Source: Nocardioides daedukensis
GTDB taxonomy: Bacteria > Actinomycetota > Actinomycetes > Propionibacteriales > Nocardioidaceae
DNA length: 64,000 nt
Assembly (NCBI RefSeq): GCF_013408415.1
Contig: NZ_JACCAA010000001.1
Span: 186,001-250,000 of the forward strand
Reading direction: 5' to 3'
Both the position numbers and the translations under genes were made by a program. Shown here piece by piece: positions 9,309-18,735 of the stretch. The notes below the pieces were generated by a model that was not told where the DNA came from, made no database searches, and saw only the letters and a program-made list of their open reading frames with translations. How positions within the stretch are numbered: the first letter of the stretch is position 1; each line of letters begins with the position of its first letter.

Positions 9309-9415
9309 TCGTCCTCCTTGGCCGCCGTCATCCGAGGCGACCGCAAATGGATGCGGATTTGTAGTTCTCGATGCGGCACTGCACCAGGAAGTTGTCCAGA
9401 TCGTAGAACCTGGCA

Positions 9416-9453
9416 GTTTCCTGACCGTATCCGGTTTGTTTCGTCCATGTAAC
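9416..9453 (-). promoter_or_regulatory. GlnR operator upstream of glnA
   Basis: On the minus strand it reads GTTAC-n6-GAAAC-n6-GATAC-n6-GAAAC. This matches the actinobacterial GlnR consensus of alternating GTnAC and GAAAC half-sites at exact 6-nt spacing. It lies 108-145 nt before the glnA start, a normal place for nitrogen-dependent control by the OmpR-type regulator GlnR. The motif is read directly; binding is inferred. Confidence 0.82.
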
Positions 9454-9517
9454 AGCGGTCCCTGAACAAACTACCCCGCGACCGGGGCCGGAAGCCTCTC
9501 GCAGGTAGGGTTCGGAC

Positions 9518-9916
9518 GTGCAGCAAACCGCCTCCTGGCTCCAACGCGTGGCCGCCCTGTTCATCGACTGGATCGCCTGCACCCTCGTGGTGATGTTCAT
9601 CCTCGGCGCCGACGGATTCAGCGAGAACCAGGCCTCCGGGTTCTATGTCTTGCTCGCCTTCGTCCTCGAGACTGCCTTCTTCACAGGCCTGATGGGCGGC
9701 TCCTTCGGCAAGCTCCTCGTGCGTCTGCGCACGGTCCGCGCCGATGGAAAGGGCTATCCGACGTTGCTGCGCGCCCTGGTGCGCCAGGTGATGGTCGCCC
9801 TGCTGATCCCTCCGCTGGTCTTCCGCCCCGATGGCCGCGGTCTGCATGACATGGCCGCCGGCACCGTCACGGTTCGACTGAAGAACATCGCCACCAACCT
9901 TGGCGCCCGCGGCTAG
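9518..9916 (+). CDS. RDD family membrane protein
   Basis: A 132-residue protein starting at GTG. Its first lines show the RDD signature (LQRVAALFIDWIACTLVVMF), followed by a second membrane segment (GFYVLLAFVLETAFFTGLMG) and the conserved GGSFGKLLVRLRTVR loop, then a third hydrophobic segment. RDD proteins are small integral membrane proteins, some proposed as ion exchangers or assembly factors. The substrate is unknown here. It is divergent from glnA, and the lipoprotein gene follows 10 bp after its stop. Confidence 0.85.
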   Translation: MQQTASWLQRVAALFIDWIACTLVVMFILGADGFSENQASGFYVLLAFVLETAFFTGLMGGSFGKLLVRLRTVRADGKGYPTLLRALVRQVMVALLIPPLVFRPDGRGLHDMAAGTVTVRLKNIATNLGARG

Positions 9917-9926
9917 GTTGTTGGCC

Positions 9927-10751
9927 ATGCGTCTCACCCGCCCCCTGGCCTCCGCGGCCGTGGCCTCCTCACTCGTGCTCGCCATGTCCGCCTGCGGGCC
10001 GGACGAATCCGATGAGACGTCGGGGCAGCCGGTCAACCGGCCGAGCGCGAGCAGCGACGTGGCGCCAGCCGGGCAGAAGGTCGACACCCGCGAGTTCGCC
10101 ACCCTGATCGCGGACGCCTTCGGCAAGGATGACACGGCCGACATGTCGATGCAGTTGATCAGCAACGGCTATGTCACCGAGGCCGAGGGCCAGATCGACT
10201 ACTCCGCCAAGACGCCCCGGATGGCGATGACCATGTCGGTCCCGGCTTCCGGCCAGGGCGACATGAGGACGGTCGTGGTCGACAACACGATGTACGTCGC
10301 CCTGCCCACCGGCGGCAAGGAGGCGAGCGAGGTCTACTACGAGCTGGATCTGCGCGACGAGGACAACCCGTTGGTCAAGCAGCTCGGCGGCCTCTCCTCC
10401 TTCGACCCGAAGTCATCGGTCGAGGTCTTCGCCCAGGGCCTGGAAGAGGTGCTCCTGGTCGGCAACGATTCCGTCGAGGGCGTCCCGACCAAGCACTACG
10501 TCGTGACCACCAGCACCGAGGGCCTCGGCGATCTCGGGGTGGAGGAGTCGGGCGGCGAGCTGCCGCCCAGCGTCACCTATGACGTCTGGCTCGACGACAA
10601 GGGTCGCCTGGCAAAGATGGAGTCAGAGTTCGAGGGACAGGGCTCGATGAAGCTGACCATGAGCAACTGGGGCGGCAAGGTGGACATCGCCGCTCCTCCG
10701 GCCGATCAGGTCCAGCCCTATCCCAGCGAGAGCGCCAGCCCGACGCCCTGA
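9927..10751 (+). CDS. LppX/LprG-like lipoprotein
   Basis: A 274-residue exported lipoprotein. The signal peptide ends in SLVLAMSAC, so Cys would be lipidated. A low-complexity linker (GPDESDETSGQPVNRPSAS) then leads into a domain with repeated beta segments (QIDYSAKTPRMAMTMSV, TVVVDNTMYVALP, YDVWLDDKGRLAKMESEF). This pattern fits the actinobacterial LppX_LprAFG fold, which binds lipids in a hydrophobic cavity. ATG 9927 was chosen over 9900, which overlaps the RDD gene and spoils the signal peptide. The ligand is unknown. Confidence 0.8.
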   Translation: MRLTRPLASAAVASSLVLAMSACGPDESDETSGQPVNRPSASSDVAPAGQKVDTREFATLIADAFGKDDTADMSMQLISNGYVTEAEGQIDYSAKTPRMAMTMSVPASGQGDMRTVVVDNTMYVALPTGGKEASEVYYELDLRDEDNPLVKQLGGLSSFDPKSSVEVFAQGLEEVLLVGNDSVEGVPTKHYVVTTSTEGLGDLGVEESGGELPPSVTYDVWLDDKGRLAKMESEFEGQGSMKLTMSNWGGKVDIAAPPADQVQPYPSESASPTP

Positions 10752-10764
10752 GCTCGACCGGGGC

Positions 10765-11472
10765 TCAGCGCCCGCGCAGGTTGCCGCGCTGGCCCTTCAT
10801 GCTGGTCGGCATCGGACCCTTGGGGATCGGCGTGTTGCCGCGGGTTGCGTCCAGGGCGCGCAGTCGGCCGAGTACGTCGGTCATCTGGGCACCCTTGATG
10901 TTCTTGCCCAGCTTGGTGACGTGCTTGAGCAGCTTGTTCAGCGGGACCTGACCCTCGCCATCGCCGCAGACGACCTCGTGGATCGGGGTGTCGGGGCAGA
11001 CACGGGAATGCTTGCGACGCTCGTTGATCAGCAGCTGCTTGACGCGAGTGGGGGAGCCCTCGCCGACCAGGACGATGCCGGGAGGACCCACGACGCGGTG
11101 GACGACGTCCTGCTGCTTGGTGAAGCCCACGGCCGGCTCGGTCTTCCATCCGCGGCGCAGCATGCCGAGAGCCGCAGCGGCGGCGCCGGGCTGGCCGTTC
11201 ATCTGGTTGAACGCGGCGGCCTGGGCACGACGACCGAAGATGATCATCATCGCCAGGAAGCCGATCAGCAGACCACCGACCACGCTGAGGACGAGACCGA
11301 GCACACCTGAGCCGGGCAGGATCCAGAAGATGCCGAAGCCGACGGCGAAGCCCAGGAGGAAGGCCCCGAGCATCCACAGCCCGATCCTGGTGTCGCTCTT
11401 CCGAGCCATCTTGTAGGTCTGGACGAGCTGCTGGCGACGGCTCAACTTCTCGGGGGGAACAGGAGTCGACAT
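10765..11472 (-). CDS. DUF4191 membrane protein
   Basis: A 235-residue conserved actinobacterial protein usually encoded beside lipA, as here (lipA stops 20 bp upstream). It has two adjacent membrane segments (IGLWMLGAFLLGFAVGFGIF and VLGLVLSVVGGLLIGFLAMM) and then a cytosolic region with FNQMNGQPGAAAAAL and GPPGIVLVGEG. The function is unknown. Persistent linkage to lipoate genes suggests, but does not show, a role near lipoyl metabolism. It converges on the lipoprotein gene. Confidence 0.85.
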   Translation of the reverse strand: MSTPVPPEKLSRRQQLVQTYKMARKSDTRIGLWMLGAFLLGFAVGFGIFWILPGSGVLGLVLSVVGGLLIGFLAMMIIFGRRAQAAAFNQMNGQPGAAAAALGMLRRGWKTEPAVGFTKQQDVVHRVVGPPGIVLVGEGSPTRVKQLLINERRKHSRVCPDTPIHEVVCGDGEGQVPLNKLLKHVTKLGKNIKGAQMTDVLGRLRALDATRGNTPIPKGPMPTSMKGQRGNLRGR

Positions 11473-11491
11473 GGGTGGTGAGGCCTTCTTG

Positions 11492-12490
11492 TCAGGATGC
11501 GGATGCGGTGGAGCGATTCTCCAGCGCCTGACGGTACAGCCGTCCGGCGCGGTAGGACGAACGGACCAGTGGTCCGGACAGGACGCCCGAGAACCCGATG
11601 TCCTCCGCCTCCTCCGAGAGCTCGACGAACTCCTGGGGCTTGACCCAGCGCTCGACGGGGTGGTGACGCACCGAGGGACGGAGATACTGGGTGATCGTGA
11701 TCAGCTCACACCCGGCGTCGTGGAGGTCCTGCAGCGCCTGTGAGATCTCCTCGCGGGTCTCACCCATGCCCAGGATCAGGTTGGACTTGGTGACCAGGCC
11801 GAACGCTCGAGCCTGGGTGATCACGTCGAGGGAGCGGTCGTAGCGGAAAGCAGGACGGATCCGCTTGAAGATCCGGGGCACCGTCTCCACGTTGTGGGCC
11901 AGCACCTCGGGACGGCTCTCGAAGACCTCCTGGAGGAGGTCAGGCTTGCCGTTGAAGTCAGGGATCAGGTTCTCGACACCGGTGCCGGGGTTGAGCTCAT
12001 GGATCTTCCGCACGGTCTCGGCATAGAGCCACGCTCCACCGTCGGGAAGATCGTCGCGAGCGACGCCGGTGATGGTGGCATACTTGAGCTCCATCTTCTG
12101 GACGCTCTCGGCCACACGTCGCGGCTCGTCGCGGTCCAGCGGCGACGGCTTCCCGGTGTCGATCTGGCAGAAGTCACAGCGACGGGTGCACTGCTCGCCG
12201 CCGATCAGGAAGGTTGCCTCGCGGTCTTCCCAGCACTCGAAGATGTTCGGGCAGCCGGCCTCTTGGCAGACCGTGTGCAGGCCCTCGCTCTTCACGAGCT
12301 TCATCAGCTCGTTGTATTCGGGGCCCATCTTGGCCTTGGTCTTGATCCACTCCGGCTTGCGCTCGATCGGGGTCTCCGCGTTGCGCACCTCGAGCCGCAG
12401 GAGCTTGCGACCGTTCGGAGCAGTGGGTGACTCGGGGCCCGCGGGTGTGGCCGAGTTCTGGGCGGCAGGAGCTTGCGTCACGCGGGCCAC
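11492..12490 (-). CDS. lipA: Lipoyl synthase (radical SAM)
   Basis: Inserts two sulfur atoms into protein-bound octanoate to make lipoyl groups. The 332-residue enzyme has the auxiliary cluster cysteines in [13 protein letters not shown] and the radical-SAM CxxxCxxC in [15 protein letters not shown]. The conserved tail motif RSSYRAG supplies the Ser ligand of the auxiliary cluster. The start is GTG 12490; a GTG three codons later is also possible. It acts with LipB (14576-15304). The main client in this window is SucB. Confidence 0.96.
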   Translation of the reverse strand: MARVTQAPAAQNSATPAGPESPTAPNGRKLLRLEVRNAETPIERKPEWIKTKAKMGPEYNELMKLVKSEGLHTVCQEAGCPNIFECWEDREATFLIGGEQCTRRCDFCQIDTGKPSPLDRDEPRRVAESVQKMELKYATITGVARDDLPDGGAWLYAETVRKIHELNPGTGVENLIPDFNGKPDLLQEVFESRPEVLAHNVETVPRIFKRIRPAFRYDRSLDVITQARAFGLVTKSNLILGMGETREEISQALQDLHDAGCELITITQYLRPSVRHHPVERWVKPQEFVELSEEAEDIGFSGVLSGPLVRSSYRAGRLYRQALENRSTASAS

Positions 12491-12536
12491 TCTACGCCGG
12501 TGACGAAGGCCACCCCAATCCGCTGTGGGCTCGCTG

Positions 12537-13532
12537 TCAGGGGACGTCGCGGCGCCGGAAGCTCAGCACGGAAGCGGCAAGGATCAGGGCCAGGATCACC
12601 GCGAAGTAGACGATGCCGTGCGTCATCGACACGTGCAGCATCGCCGCGTTGCAGCTCTCCAGTGAATCACACGAGTAGCCGTCCGGAGGGTAGTACTCAT
12701 AGCCTCCTTGGAGCACCGCCAGACCGTTGGCGTGCACCATCCACGGCTCCGGGTCGTCGAGGAACGGGAAGACGAAGATCAGCACGGAGCTGCCGACGAT
12801 GGCGGCCACCATCAACCCGAGTGTGGCGATGGTGTTGCGGAACAGCATGGTCAGCGCACAGCCGCCGACAGCCGCCATGCCCGCTGTCAGGGCGGCCCGG
12901 ATCCAGCGTCCTCCTGCCGACTGCCAGTCAGAGGAGGTGACAGTGACGTCGCGCAGCGCAAAGAGCCCTGTGAACAGCACCCACAGGAACGCAAGGGCCA
13001 GGGCAGCGACGACAAAGGCGCCGATGAACGCGGCGGAGACCTTGGCCGACCAGACCCGTCCGCGGCGACTCTCGAAGAGCAACTGGTTGCTCATCGAGCC
13101 GCTCGACCAGTCCGCGCCGGCGAAGGTCGCTCCGGCCAACAGCATCATCACGACCACCAGGACTGCCGCAGCGATGGCCGTGTCGCTCGCCGTGCTGAAC
13201 GTGATCGGCTGGCGCTCGAGATAGTTCACATAATCGGTGTCCGGGTTGGGCGGTGTGCCGATGAGCTCCTCACAGGTCGCATCCGGCGGTCCGCCCCACT
13301 CCTCGGCGTACGTCTCCGGGTCCTTCGCGCATCGGTCGAGTTCCTCGCTCTGGAACTTCGCGTTCTCGCTTGCCTGCGCCTTCGCGGTGGCGACCTCGGA
13401 GTCGCTCACCGGCCTGGTGCTCCAGGTGGTGCCCGCCCACATCAGGGTCGGCAACACGAAGGCAGCCAGCGACAACAGCAGAACGGCACGACGCCAACGC
13501 AGTCGGGTCAGCTCGACCCACAGCAACCTCAT
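12537..13532 (-). CDS. ABC transporter permease (ABC-2 type)
   Basis: A 331-residue membrane protein. One segment near the N-terminus ([17 protein letters not shown]) precedes an extracellular domain of about 110 residues with paired cysteines ([22 protein letters not shown]). Five further hydrophobic segments include [20 protein letters not shown]. It is the membrane partner of the ATPase whose stop overlaps its start by 4 bp. The cargo cannot be named; drug, lipid or peptide export are all possible. Confidence 0.85.
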   Translation of the reverse strand: MRLLWVELTRLRWRRAVLLLSLAAFVLPTLMWAGTTWSTRPVSDSEVATAKAQASENAKFQSEELDRCAKDPETYAEEWGGPPDATCEELIGTPPNPDTDYVNYLERQPITFSTASDTAIAAAVLVVVMMLLAGATFAGADWSSGSMSNQLLFESRRGRVWSAKVSAAFIGAFVVAALALAFLWVLFTGLFALRDVTVTSSDWQSAGGRWIRAALTAGMAAVGGCALTMLFRNTIATLGLMVAAIVGSSVLIFVFPFLDDPEPWMVHANGLAVLQGGYEYYPPDGYSCDSLESCNAAMLHVSMTHGIVYFAVILALILAASVLSFRRRDVP

Positions 13533-14509
13533 CGGGTACCCCCGTCGCCGCGGTGACTGCCCGGCAGGGCCTCGCCTGCCCCCACGTCGGGTCCGTGGCC
13601 GAGGGTCGAGTCCTCGGTCAGCTGGAGGAAGACCGACTCAAGATCTGCGTGTTGGGGCACCAGCTCGCCGAGATAGAGGCCGGCCTCGGCCAGGACCCGG
13701 GTGATGGCCGACGAGTCCTCCTCCGACTGGACCCACAGCAACCGGTCACGCTGCTCCACGACGTACCCCGCGTCGACCAGGACCGCTTCGGCGCGGTCTG
13801 GCTCGGCGACGGCGACCCGATAGGACGAGCTCGTACCGATCAGGTCCTCGACCTTGCCCGAGGCGAGCATCCGGCCGTGGCCGATGATGGTCGCCGAGTC
13901 ACACACCTGCTGCACCTCGGCGAGGATGTGCGAGCTGAGCAGGACCGTGACGCCGCGGGCGCCGAGATCGCGGATCGTCTCCCGGATCTCGCGGATCCCA
14001 GCCGGGTCGAGCCCGTTCGTGGGCTCGTCGAGGATCAGCAGGTCCGGCTTCTTGATCAGTGTCGCGGCGATCGCCAGTCGCTGCTTCATCCCGAGTGAGT
14101 AGGACCGGAAACGGTCGTCGTCGCGACCGTCGAGGGACACCGTCTCGAGGGCCTCGTCAACGGCCGAGTCCGGCGCGCCGATCGAGCGAGCGAGCAGGAG
14201 GAGGTTCTGGCGCCCGGTGAAGGTGGGGGCGAACTTGGGGGACTCGACCACGGCCCCGATCCGGGGCAGCACCTGGGGCAGGTGCTTGGGGACCTCGCGC
14301 CCGAAGAGCAGCATCGACCCGGCACTGGCTCGGGACAGGCCGAGCAGCATCCGGATCGTCGTGGTCTTGCCGGAGCCGTTCGGGCCCAGGAAGCCATGCA
14401 CCCCGCCAGCAGGGACTGCGAGGTCGAGGTCGCGCACGGCGACGCGTTTGCCCTTGCGGCTCGTGAAGGACTTCTGCAGCCCGCGGGTCTCGATGACCAT
14501 TCCATCCAT
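13529..14509 (-). CDS. ABC transporter ATP-binding protein
   Basis: A 326-residue ATPase of the CcmA/DrrA type. Walker A is GPNGSGKTT, the signature is YSLGMKQRLAIAA (LGMKQR variant), Walker B is LLILDEPTNGLD, and the switch His is in LLSSHIL. A C-terminal extension of about 100 residues is typical of ABC-2 exporters. Two starts are possible (ATG 14509 or 14500). It forms a two-gene operon with the permease. Confidence 0.9.
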   Translation of the reverse strand: MDGMVIETRGLQKSFTSRKGKRVAVRDLDLAVPAGGVHGFLGPNGSGKTTTIRMLLGLSRASAGSMLLFGREVPKHLPQVLPRIGAVVESPKFAPTFTGRQNLLLLARSIGAPDSAVDEALETVSLDGRDDDRFRSYSLGMKQRLAIAATLIKKPDLLILDEPTNGLDPAGIREIRETIRDLGARGVTVLLSSHILAEVQQVCDSATIIGHGRMLASGKVEDLIGTSSSYRVAVAEPDRAEAVLVDAGYVVEQRDRLLWVQSEEDSSAITRVLAEAGLYLGELVPQHADLESVFLQLTEDSTLGHGPDVGAGEALPGSHRGDGGTR

Positions 14510-14575
14510 GGGGTGATCGTGACAGCGCGCTGGACGATCGGGCGGTATGGCGCGCCGGTGTGCCGCGCCGGAAGA

Positions 14576-15304
14576 TCAGCCGCCGGGACGGATCAGGTTC
14601 AGCCGCGGCGGCTCGGGGCGGGCCTCGTAGTCGGGGGTCGGCACGTAGTCATTCCACGCCAGCAGGTCCGTGAGGTGCTTCTCCACGCTCGGGATCACGT
14701 CGGTGACCTTGACGTCGCGGCCGAGCTCTCGGGACAGGGAGGTGACCCCCGCGTCGTTGATGCCACACGGCACGAAGCGGTCATACCACGCCAGGTCGAC
14801 GTCGCAGTTGAGCGAGAAGCCGTGCATCGTCACCCGCTGGGAGACCCGGAGCCCGATCGCGGCGATCTTGCGCTCGGGACCGCGAGCGTCGGCCTGCAAC
14901 CACACTCCCGAGCGGCCGGGCACGCGAGCGGTCGTGACCCCGAAGTCGGTGCACACGTGGATGAGCGCCTCCTCCACCCGGCGTACGTAGTCGACGACCT
15001 TGACCCGCTCGGGCAGCTTCACGATCGGATAGCCGACGAGCTGCCCGGGGCCGTGGAAGGTGATCTTCCCGCCGCGGTTCACGTCGATCACCGGAGCGCC
15101 GCCGGAGTCGACGGGCCGCTCATGGTCGTCGGTGCGGGTGCCCGCGGTGTAGACCGGGGGGTGCTCGAGGAGGAGCACGGTGTCGTCGCCGCCGGCGGCA
15201 ACGTCGGCATGGACCCGGCCCTGCATCTCCCAGGCAGCGAGATAGTCGACGGCGTTGTCGCCCAGGCCTGCTTCACGGAACTCGAGTGGCACGCCTTCGA
15301 CCAT
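14576..15304 (-). CDS. lipB: Octanoyl-[ACP]:protein octanoyltransferase
   Basis: Moves octanoate from acyl carrier protein to the lipoyl lysine of E2 and GcvH proteins, before LipA acts. The 242-residue enzyme shows [14 protein letters not shown], the Gly-rich [17 protein letters not shown], catalytic Cys in [14 protein letters not shown], and [11 protein letters not shown]. The frame is open to 15613 upstream, but that leader is low-complexity and overlaps the divergent gene at 15378. ATG 15304 fits the family start. Confidence 0.95.
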   Translation of the reverse strand: MVEGVPLEFREAGLGDNAVDYLAAWEMQGRVHADVAAGGDDTVLLLEHPPVYTAGTRTDDHERPVDSGGAPVIDVNRGGKITFHGPGQLVGYPIVKLPERVKVVDYVRRVEEALIHVCTDFGVTTARVPGRSGVWLQADARGPERKIAAIGLRVSQRVTMHGFSLNCDVDLAWYDRFVPCGINDAGVTSLSRELGRDVKVTDVIPSVEKHLTDLLAWNDYVPTPDYEARPEPPRLNLIRPGG

Positions 15305-15377
15305 ACCCCTGGGCGTGGACCCGGTGGCCTGTGGATGAGCGGATGCGGAGTATGGCGATCCGGGTGATGGTTGTCGG

Positions 15378-15908
15378 GTGAAGTCCAGGTTGCTGATCAT
15401 CGTCCTCGCTGTGGTGCTGGTGGTGCTCGCCGTGTCCACGGGTCTCTTCTCCAGGATGCGTGGGACCGAGAGCGCTGTTGCGGCCACCGGCACCGTGGCG
15501 GGAGTGGTGGCGGCCGCCCCCGTGGTCCGACAACAACAGCCGGGCGCCCCGCGCCGGGTGCTCGCCGGATGGGACGAGAGACGTGCCGCGGCATGGGCGA
15601 TCGGCTCCGTCACGGACCTGCGTGCGCTCTATGTCGAGGGCTCTGCCGCGGGGCGCGTCGACGTCCGGATGCTCAAGGCGTGGCTGCGCAAGGGGGTGAG
15701 GGTGGAGGGCATGCAGACCCAGGTCCTCGACTTCACCGTGGTCAGTCACACGTCCGACGAGCTGGTCCTCGACGTGACGGACCGACTCAGCGGTGGTGTC
15801 GCGGTGGGCGCGGGGGACGAGATCGCCTTGCCCGTCGACCGGGCCGACCGGCGGCGGATCGCCCTGGTGCGCAGACAGGGGGAGTGGCTGGTCAGTTCTG
15901 TGCGCTGA
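15378..15908 (+). CDS. Hypothetical membrane-anchored protein
   Basis: A 176-residue protein starting at GTG. It has one N-terminal membrane anchor ([20 protein letters not shown]) and an extracytoplasmic domain beginning [20 protein letters not shown] and ending in beta-rich sequence ([20 protein letters not shown]). No enzymatic motif is visible. It looks like one of the small anchored proteins conserved in Nocardioidaceae. It is divergent from lipB, and its 3' end overlaps the convergent epimerase gene by 17 bp. Confidence 0.65.
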   Translation: MKSRLLIIVLAVVLVVLAVSTGLFSRMRGTESAVAATGTVAGVVAAAPVVRQQQPGAPRRVLAGWDERRAAAWAIGSVTDLRALYVEGSAAGRVDVRMLKAWLRKGVRVEGMQTQVLDFTVVSHTSDELVLDVTDRLSGGVAVGAGDEIALPVDRADRRRIALVRRQGEWLVSSVR

Positions 15909-16803
15909 GGGCAGTTGCGACGACGTCGCGCACATCGTGATCGGCGAAGTCGTAGCCGGTCTCGATCAGCGCTTCAGGCACCGCGCGCACCGACCCCAGG
16001 ACCTCGGGCGACATCGGTCCCGCCGCCTTGTCGAGGACGAAGGCAGGCACTGCCAGGCGGGCCCGACGACCGACTGACTTGGCGACCACACAGGTGTAGT
16101 CCGCATTGGTAGGGGTCTCGGGGCAGCACAGGTTGAACGGACCGCTGGCGGTCTCGTGCTCGGCCAGATGGGTGACCGCGCCAACCCAGTCCCGCAGCGA
16201 GATGATCGGGAAGTGCTGGCTCCCGTCGCCCAGACGCGCACCGAGACCGAGTCGGAAGGGGAGCAGCATCGGCTTCAACGGCGGATGGCTCTTGTCGATC
16301 ACCGGGGCAGTGCGGAGTACGACGACCCGGGCGCCGGACTCCTGCGCCGGGGCGGTCGCGTCCTCCCACAGCCGCGTCACTGCGGTGAGCAGCGCATCGC
16401 CACGTGACTCGGTGTCCTCAGTGACCGGTTGGTCACCGTGATCGCCATAGATCGAGATGCCGTTGCCCGCCAGATAGGCCGGCGTGCCACGACCACCGCG
16501 ATGGGCCTCGGCGATCCGGTCCGCGAGCAGCCGGGTGGTGGTGACCCGGCTCTCGACGAGCTCTGAGGCCCACTTCTTCGAATGGGGATTCCCGATCAGG
16601 GGCGAACCGGCCAGGTTGATCACCACGTCCGCGCGGTCGATCAGGTCCTGGTCCACGTCTGCTGCATAGGGATCCCACTGCGCCTCGTCCGGGGCGCTCG
16701 GGGCACGCCGTACGAGCTGGGTCACCGCATGACCCTGCTGCCTCAGGTGAGGAACCAGGTGGCTGCCGAGGAATCCCGATGCTCCTGCGATGACGATGCG
16801 CAT
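15892..16803 (-). CDS. TIGR01777-type epimerase (NAD-binding Rossmann protein)
   Basis: About 303 residues of the extended-SDR class. It has nucleotide-binding GASGFLGSHL, a conserved DVVINLAGSPL, GNGISIYGDHGD in place of the classical YxxxK centre, and the C-terminal DUF1731 region (MSPEVLGSVRAVPEALIETG). This subgroup (YfcH-like) has no established reaction. ATG 16803 begins with MRIVIAGASG; an ATG three codons upstream is possible. Its stop overlaps the convergent gene at 15908. Confidence 0.88.
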   Translation of the reverse strand: MRIVIAGASGFLGSHLVPHLRQQGHAVTQLVRRAPSAPDEAQWDPYAADVDQDLIDRADVVINLAGSPLIGNPHSKKWASELVESRVTTTRLLADRIAEAHRGGRGTPAYLAGNGISIYGDHGDQPVTEDTESRGDALLTAVTRLWEDATAPAQESGARVVVLRTAPVIDKSHPPLKPMLLPFRLGLGARLGDGSQHFPIISLRDWVGAVTHLAEHETASGPFNLCCPETPTNADYTCVVAKSVGRRARLAVPAFVLDKAAGPMSPEVLGSVRAVPEALIETGYDFADHDVRDVVATALSAQN

Positions 16804-16835
16804 GGTGCCCACCCTGCCACGCAGGTCATGAAATG

Positions 16836-16878
16836 CGCCGAGCCGGCACGTGCTGTGTCAACACGTGCCGGCTCGGCG
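16836..16878 (-). terminator. Terminator downstream of sucB
   Basis: A perfect 17-bp stem (arms 16836-16852 and 16862-16878, CGCCGAGCCGGCACGTG) with a 9-nt loop, 12 bp after the sucB stop. On the minus strand it is followed by CATTTCATG, a weak T-rich stretch. The strong stem suggests it ends the lpd-sucB transcript before the epimerase gene. Confidence 0.75.
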
Positions 16879-16889
16879 GGTGGGGGGTA

Positions 16890-18701
16890 TCAGACCTCGA
16901 AGGCGCCCGACTCCACGCGCTGCTTGACGTCCTGCAGGAAGCGGGCGGCGTCGGCGCCGTCCACGATCCGGTGGTCGTAGGTCAGCGAGAGGTAGCACAT
17001 GTGACGCACGGCGATCGTCTCGCCGAGGTTCGGGTCATCGATGACGACGGCGCGCTTCACGACGGTGCCGGTGCCGAGGATGGCCACCTGCGGCTGGTTG
17101 ATGATCGGCGTGTCGAACAGGGCGCCCACGCTGCCGGTGTTGGTCAGCGTGAAGGTGCCACCGGACAGCTCGTCCGGCTTGACCTTGTTGTTGCGGGTGC
17201 GGTCGGCGAGGTCGGCGATCTTCCGGGCCAGGCCCGCCACGCTCAGGTCGCCCGCGTTGTGGATCACGGGGCTGAGCAGACCGCGCTCGGTGTCGACCGC
17301 GATGGCCAGGTGCTCGGCGTCGAAGTAGGTGACCTCGGACTTCTCCGCGTCAACCTGTGCGTTCAGGGCCGGGTGGGCCTTCAACGCGTCGATCGTGGCC
17401 TTGGCGAAGAACGGGAAGTAGGAGAGCTTCACGCCTTCACGGGCGTGGAAGTCAGCCTTCACCTGGTCACGCAGCCGGGCGACGTTGGTGACGTCCACCT
17501 CGACGACTTGGGTCAGCTGCGCGGAGATCTGCAGCGACTCGACCATCCGCTTGGCGATCACCTTGCGCAGACGGCTCATCGGCTCGGTCTTGCCACGCAG
17601 CGGCGAGGGGGAGCTCGCGGCGGGTGCCTTGGACTCCGCAGCGCTGGTGGCTGCTGCGACGGGTGCGGCGGCCTCGGCCGGAGCCTCCTTGGCCTTGGCG
17701 GCGTCGAGCACGTCCTGCTTGCGGATCCGGCCGCCGACACCGGAACCGGTGACGGAGCTCAGGTCGACACCGTGCTGGTTGGCGAGCTTGCGCACCAGCG
17801 GAGTGACGTAGCCGGCGTCCTCGTTGCCAGAGCTGGCCTGCTGCTTGGGGGCCTCCTGCTTGAGTGCTTCCTTCTCCGGGGCCGCGTGCTTGGGTGCCTC
17901 TTCCTTGGGAGCCTCCTGCTTCGGGGCCTCTTCCTTCGGAGCTTCCTCCTTGGGGGCCTCCTGCTTCGGGGCTTCCTCCTTGGGCGCTTCCTGCTTGGGA
18001 GCCTCTTCCTTGGGAGCGGCCTCCTCGGCAGGTGCGGCACTTCCGTCACCGATGATCGCGAGGACCGCGCCGACCTCGACGGTCTCGTCCTCGGAGACGG
18101 TCTGCTCCTGGAGCGTGCCCGCAACGGGCGAGGGGATCTCGGTGTCGACCTTGTCGGTGGAGACCTCGAGCAGGGGCTCGTCGACGGCGACCTCGTCACC
18201 GACCTGCTTGAGCCAGCGGGTGACGGTGCCCTCGGTGACGGACTCGCCGAGCTCGGGGAGCTTCACCTCGGTGCCGGAGCCTCCGGCACCACCGGTGTCG
18301 GCCTTGGGGGCCGGGGTGTCTTCCTTGCCTTCGGGCGCCTCGGCCGGAGCCTCGTCGGCCGGCTCCTCGTCGCTCGACTCTTCCTTCGGCTCCTCGGCAG
18401 GCTCTTCCTCGGAGGACTCGTCCTCCTGGGCGGAGGAGTCCTCGGAGGAGCCACCGCCCTCGCCCTCATCGCCGATCACGGCGAGCAGTCCACCGACCTC
18501 GACGGTGTCGTCCTCGGAGACCTTCTGCTCCAGCAAGGTCCCGGCAGCCGGGGAGGGGATCTCGGTGTCGACCTTGTCGGTCGAGACCTCGAGCAGTGGC
18601 TCGTCCATGGCCACCGAATCGCCGACCTGCTTCAGCCAGCGGGTGACGGTGCCTTCGGTGACGGATTCGCCCAGCTCCGGGAGAGTGACTTCGGTGGCCA
18701 T
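16890..18701 (-). CDS. sucB: 2-oxoglutarate dehydrogenase E2 (dihydrolipoamide succinyltransferase), two lipoyl domains
   Basis: E2 core of a 2-oxoacid dehydrogenase complex, 603 residues. Two lipoyl domains carry the modified Lys in [14 protein letters not shown] (near residues 40 and 170). They are joined by Glu/Ala/Ser and then Ala/Pro/Glu/Lys linkers, the second with repeated [10 protein letters not shown] units. A peripheral-subunit-binding domain ([20 protein letters not shown]) and the catalytic domain with [14 protein letters not shown] follow. Actinobacteria use this protein in mixed PDH/ODH complexes, so it may serve both. lpd lies 34 bp upstream on the same strand. The upstream reading to 18833 lies inside lpd and is excluded; ATG 18701 has the family start. 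Confidence 0.93.
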   Translation of the reverse strand: MATEVTLPELGESVTEGTVTRWLKQVGDSVAMDEPLLEVSTDKVDTEIPSPAAGTLLEQKVSEDDTVEVGGLLAVIGDEGEGGGSSEDSSAQEDESSEEEPAEEPKEESSDEEPADEAPAEAPEGKEDTPAPKADTGGAGGSGTEVKLPELGESVTEGTVTRWLKQVGDEVAVDEPLLEVSTDKVDTEIPSPVAGTLQEQTVSEDETVEVGAVLAIIGDGSAAPAEEAAPKEEAPKQEAPKEEAPKQEAPKEEAPKEEAPKQEAPKEEAPKHAAPEKEALKQEAPKQQASSGNEDAGYVTPLVRKLANQHGVDLSSVTGSGVGGRIRKQDVLDAAKAKEAPAEAAAPVAAATSAAESKAPAASSPSPLRGKTEPMSRLRKVIAKRMVESLQISAQLTQVVEVDVTNVARLRDQVKADFHAREGVKLSYFPFFAKATIDALKAHPALNAQVDAEKSEVTYFDAEHLAIAVDTERGLLSPVIHNAGDLSVAGLARKIADLADRTRNNKVKPDELSGGTFTLTNTGSVGALFDTPIINQPQVAILGTGTVVKRAVVIDDPNLGETIAVRHMCYLSLTYDHRIVDGADAARFLQDVKQRVESGAFEV

Positions 18702-18735
18702 GTTTGTCCTTCGCTCGAATCTTCTCTGTGTGTTC

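Noticed and set aside
9298-9309. GAACATTCGTCC at the glnA start as a LexA box
   Set aside because: It is the glnA start codon and ribosome-binding region and matches only part of the GAAC-n4-GTTC consensus.
15305-15613. Extended N-terminus of LipB (103 more residues)
   Set aside because: Composition-driven sequence overlapping the divergent gene at 15378. The LipB family starts near ATG 15304.
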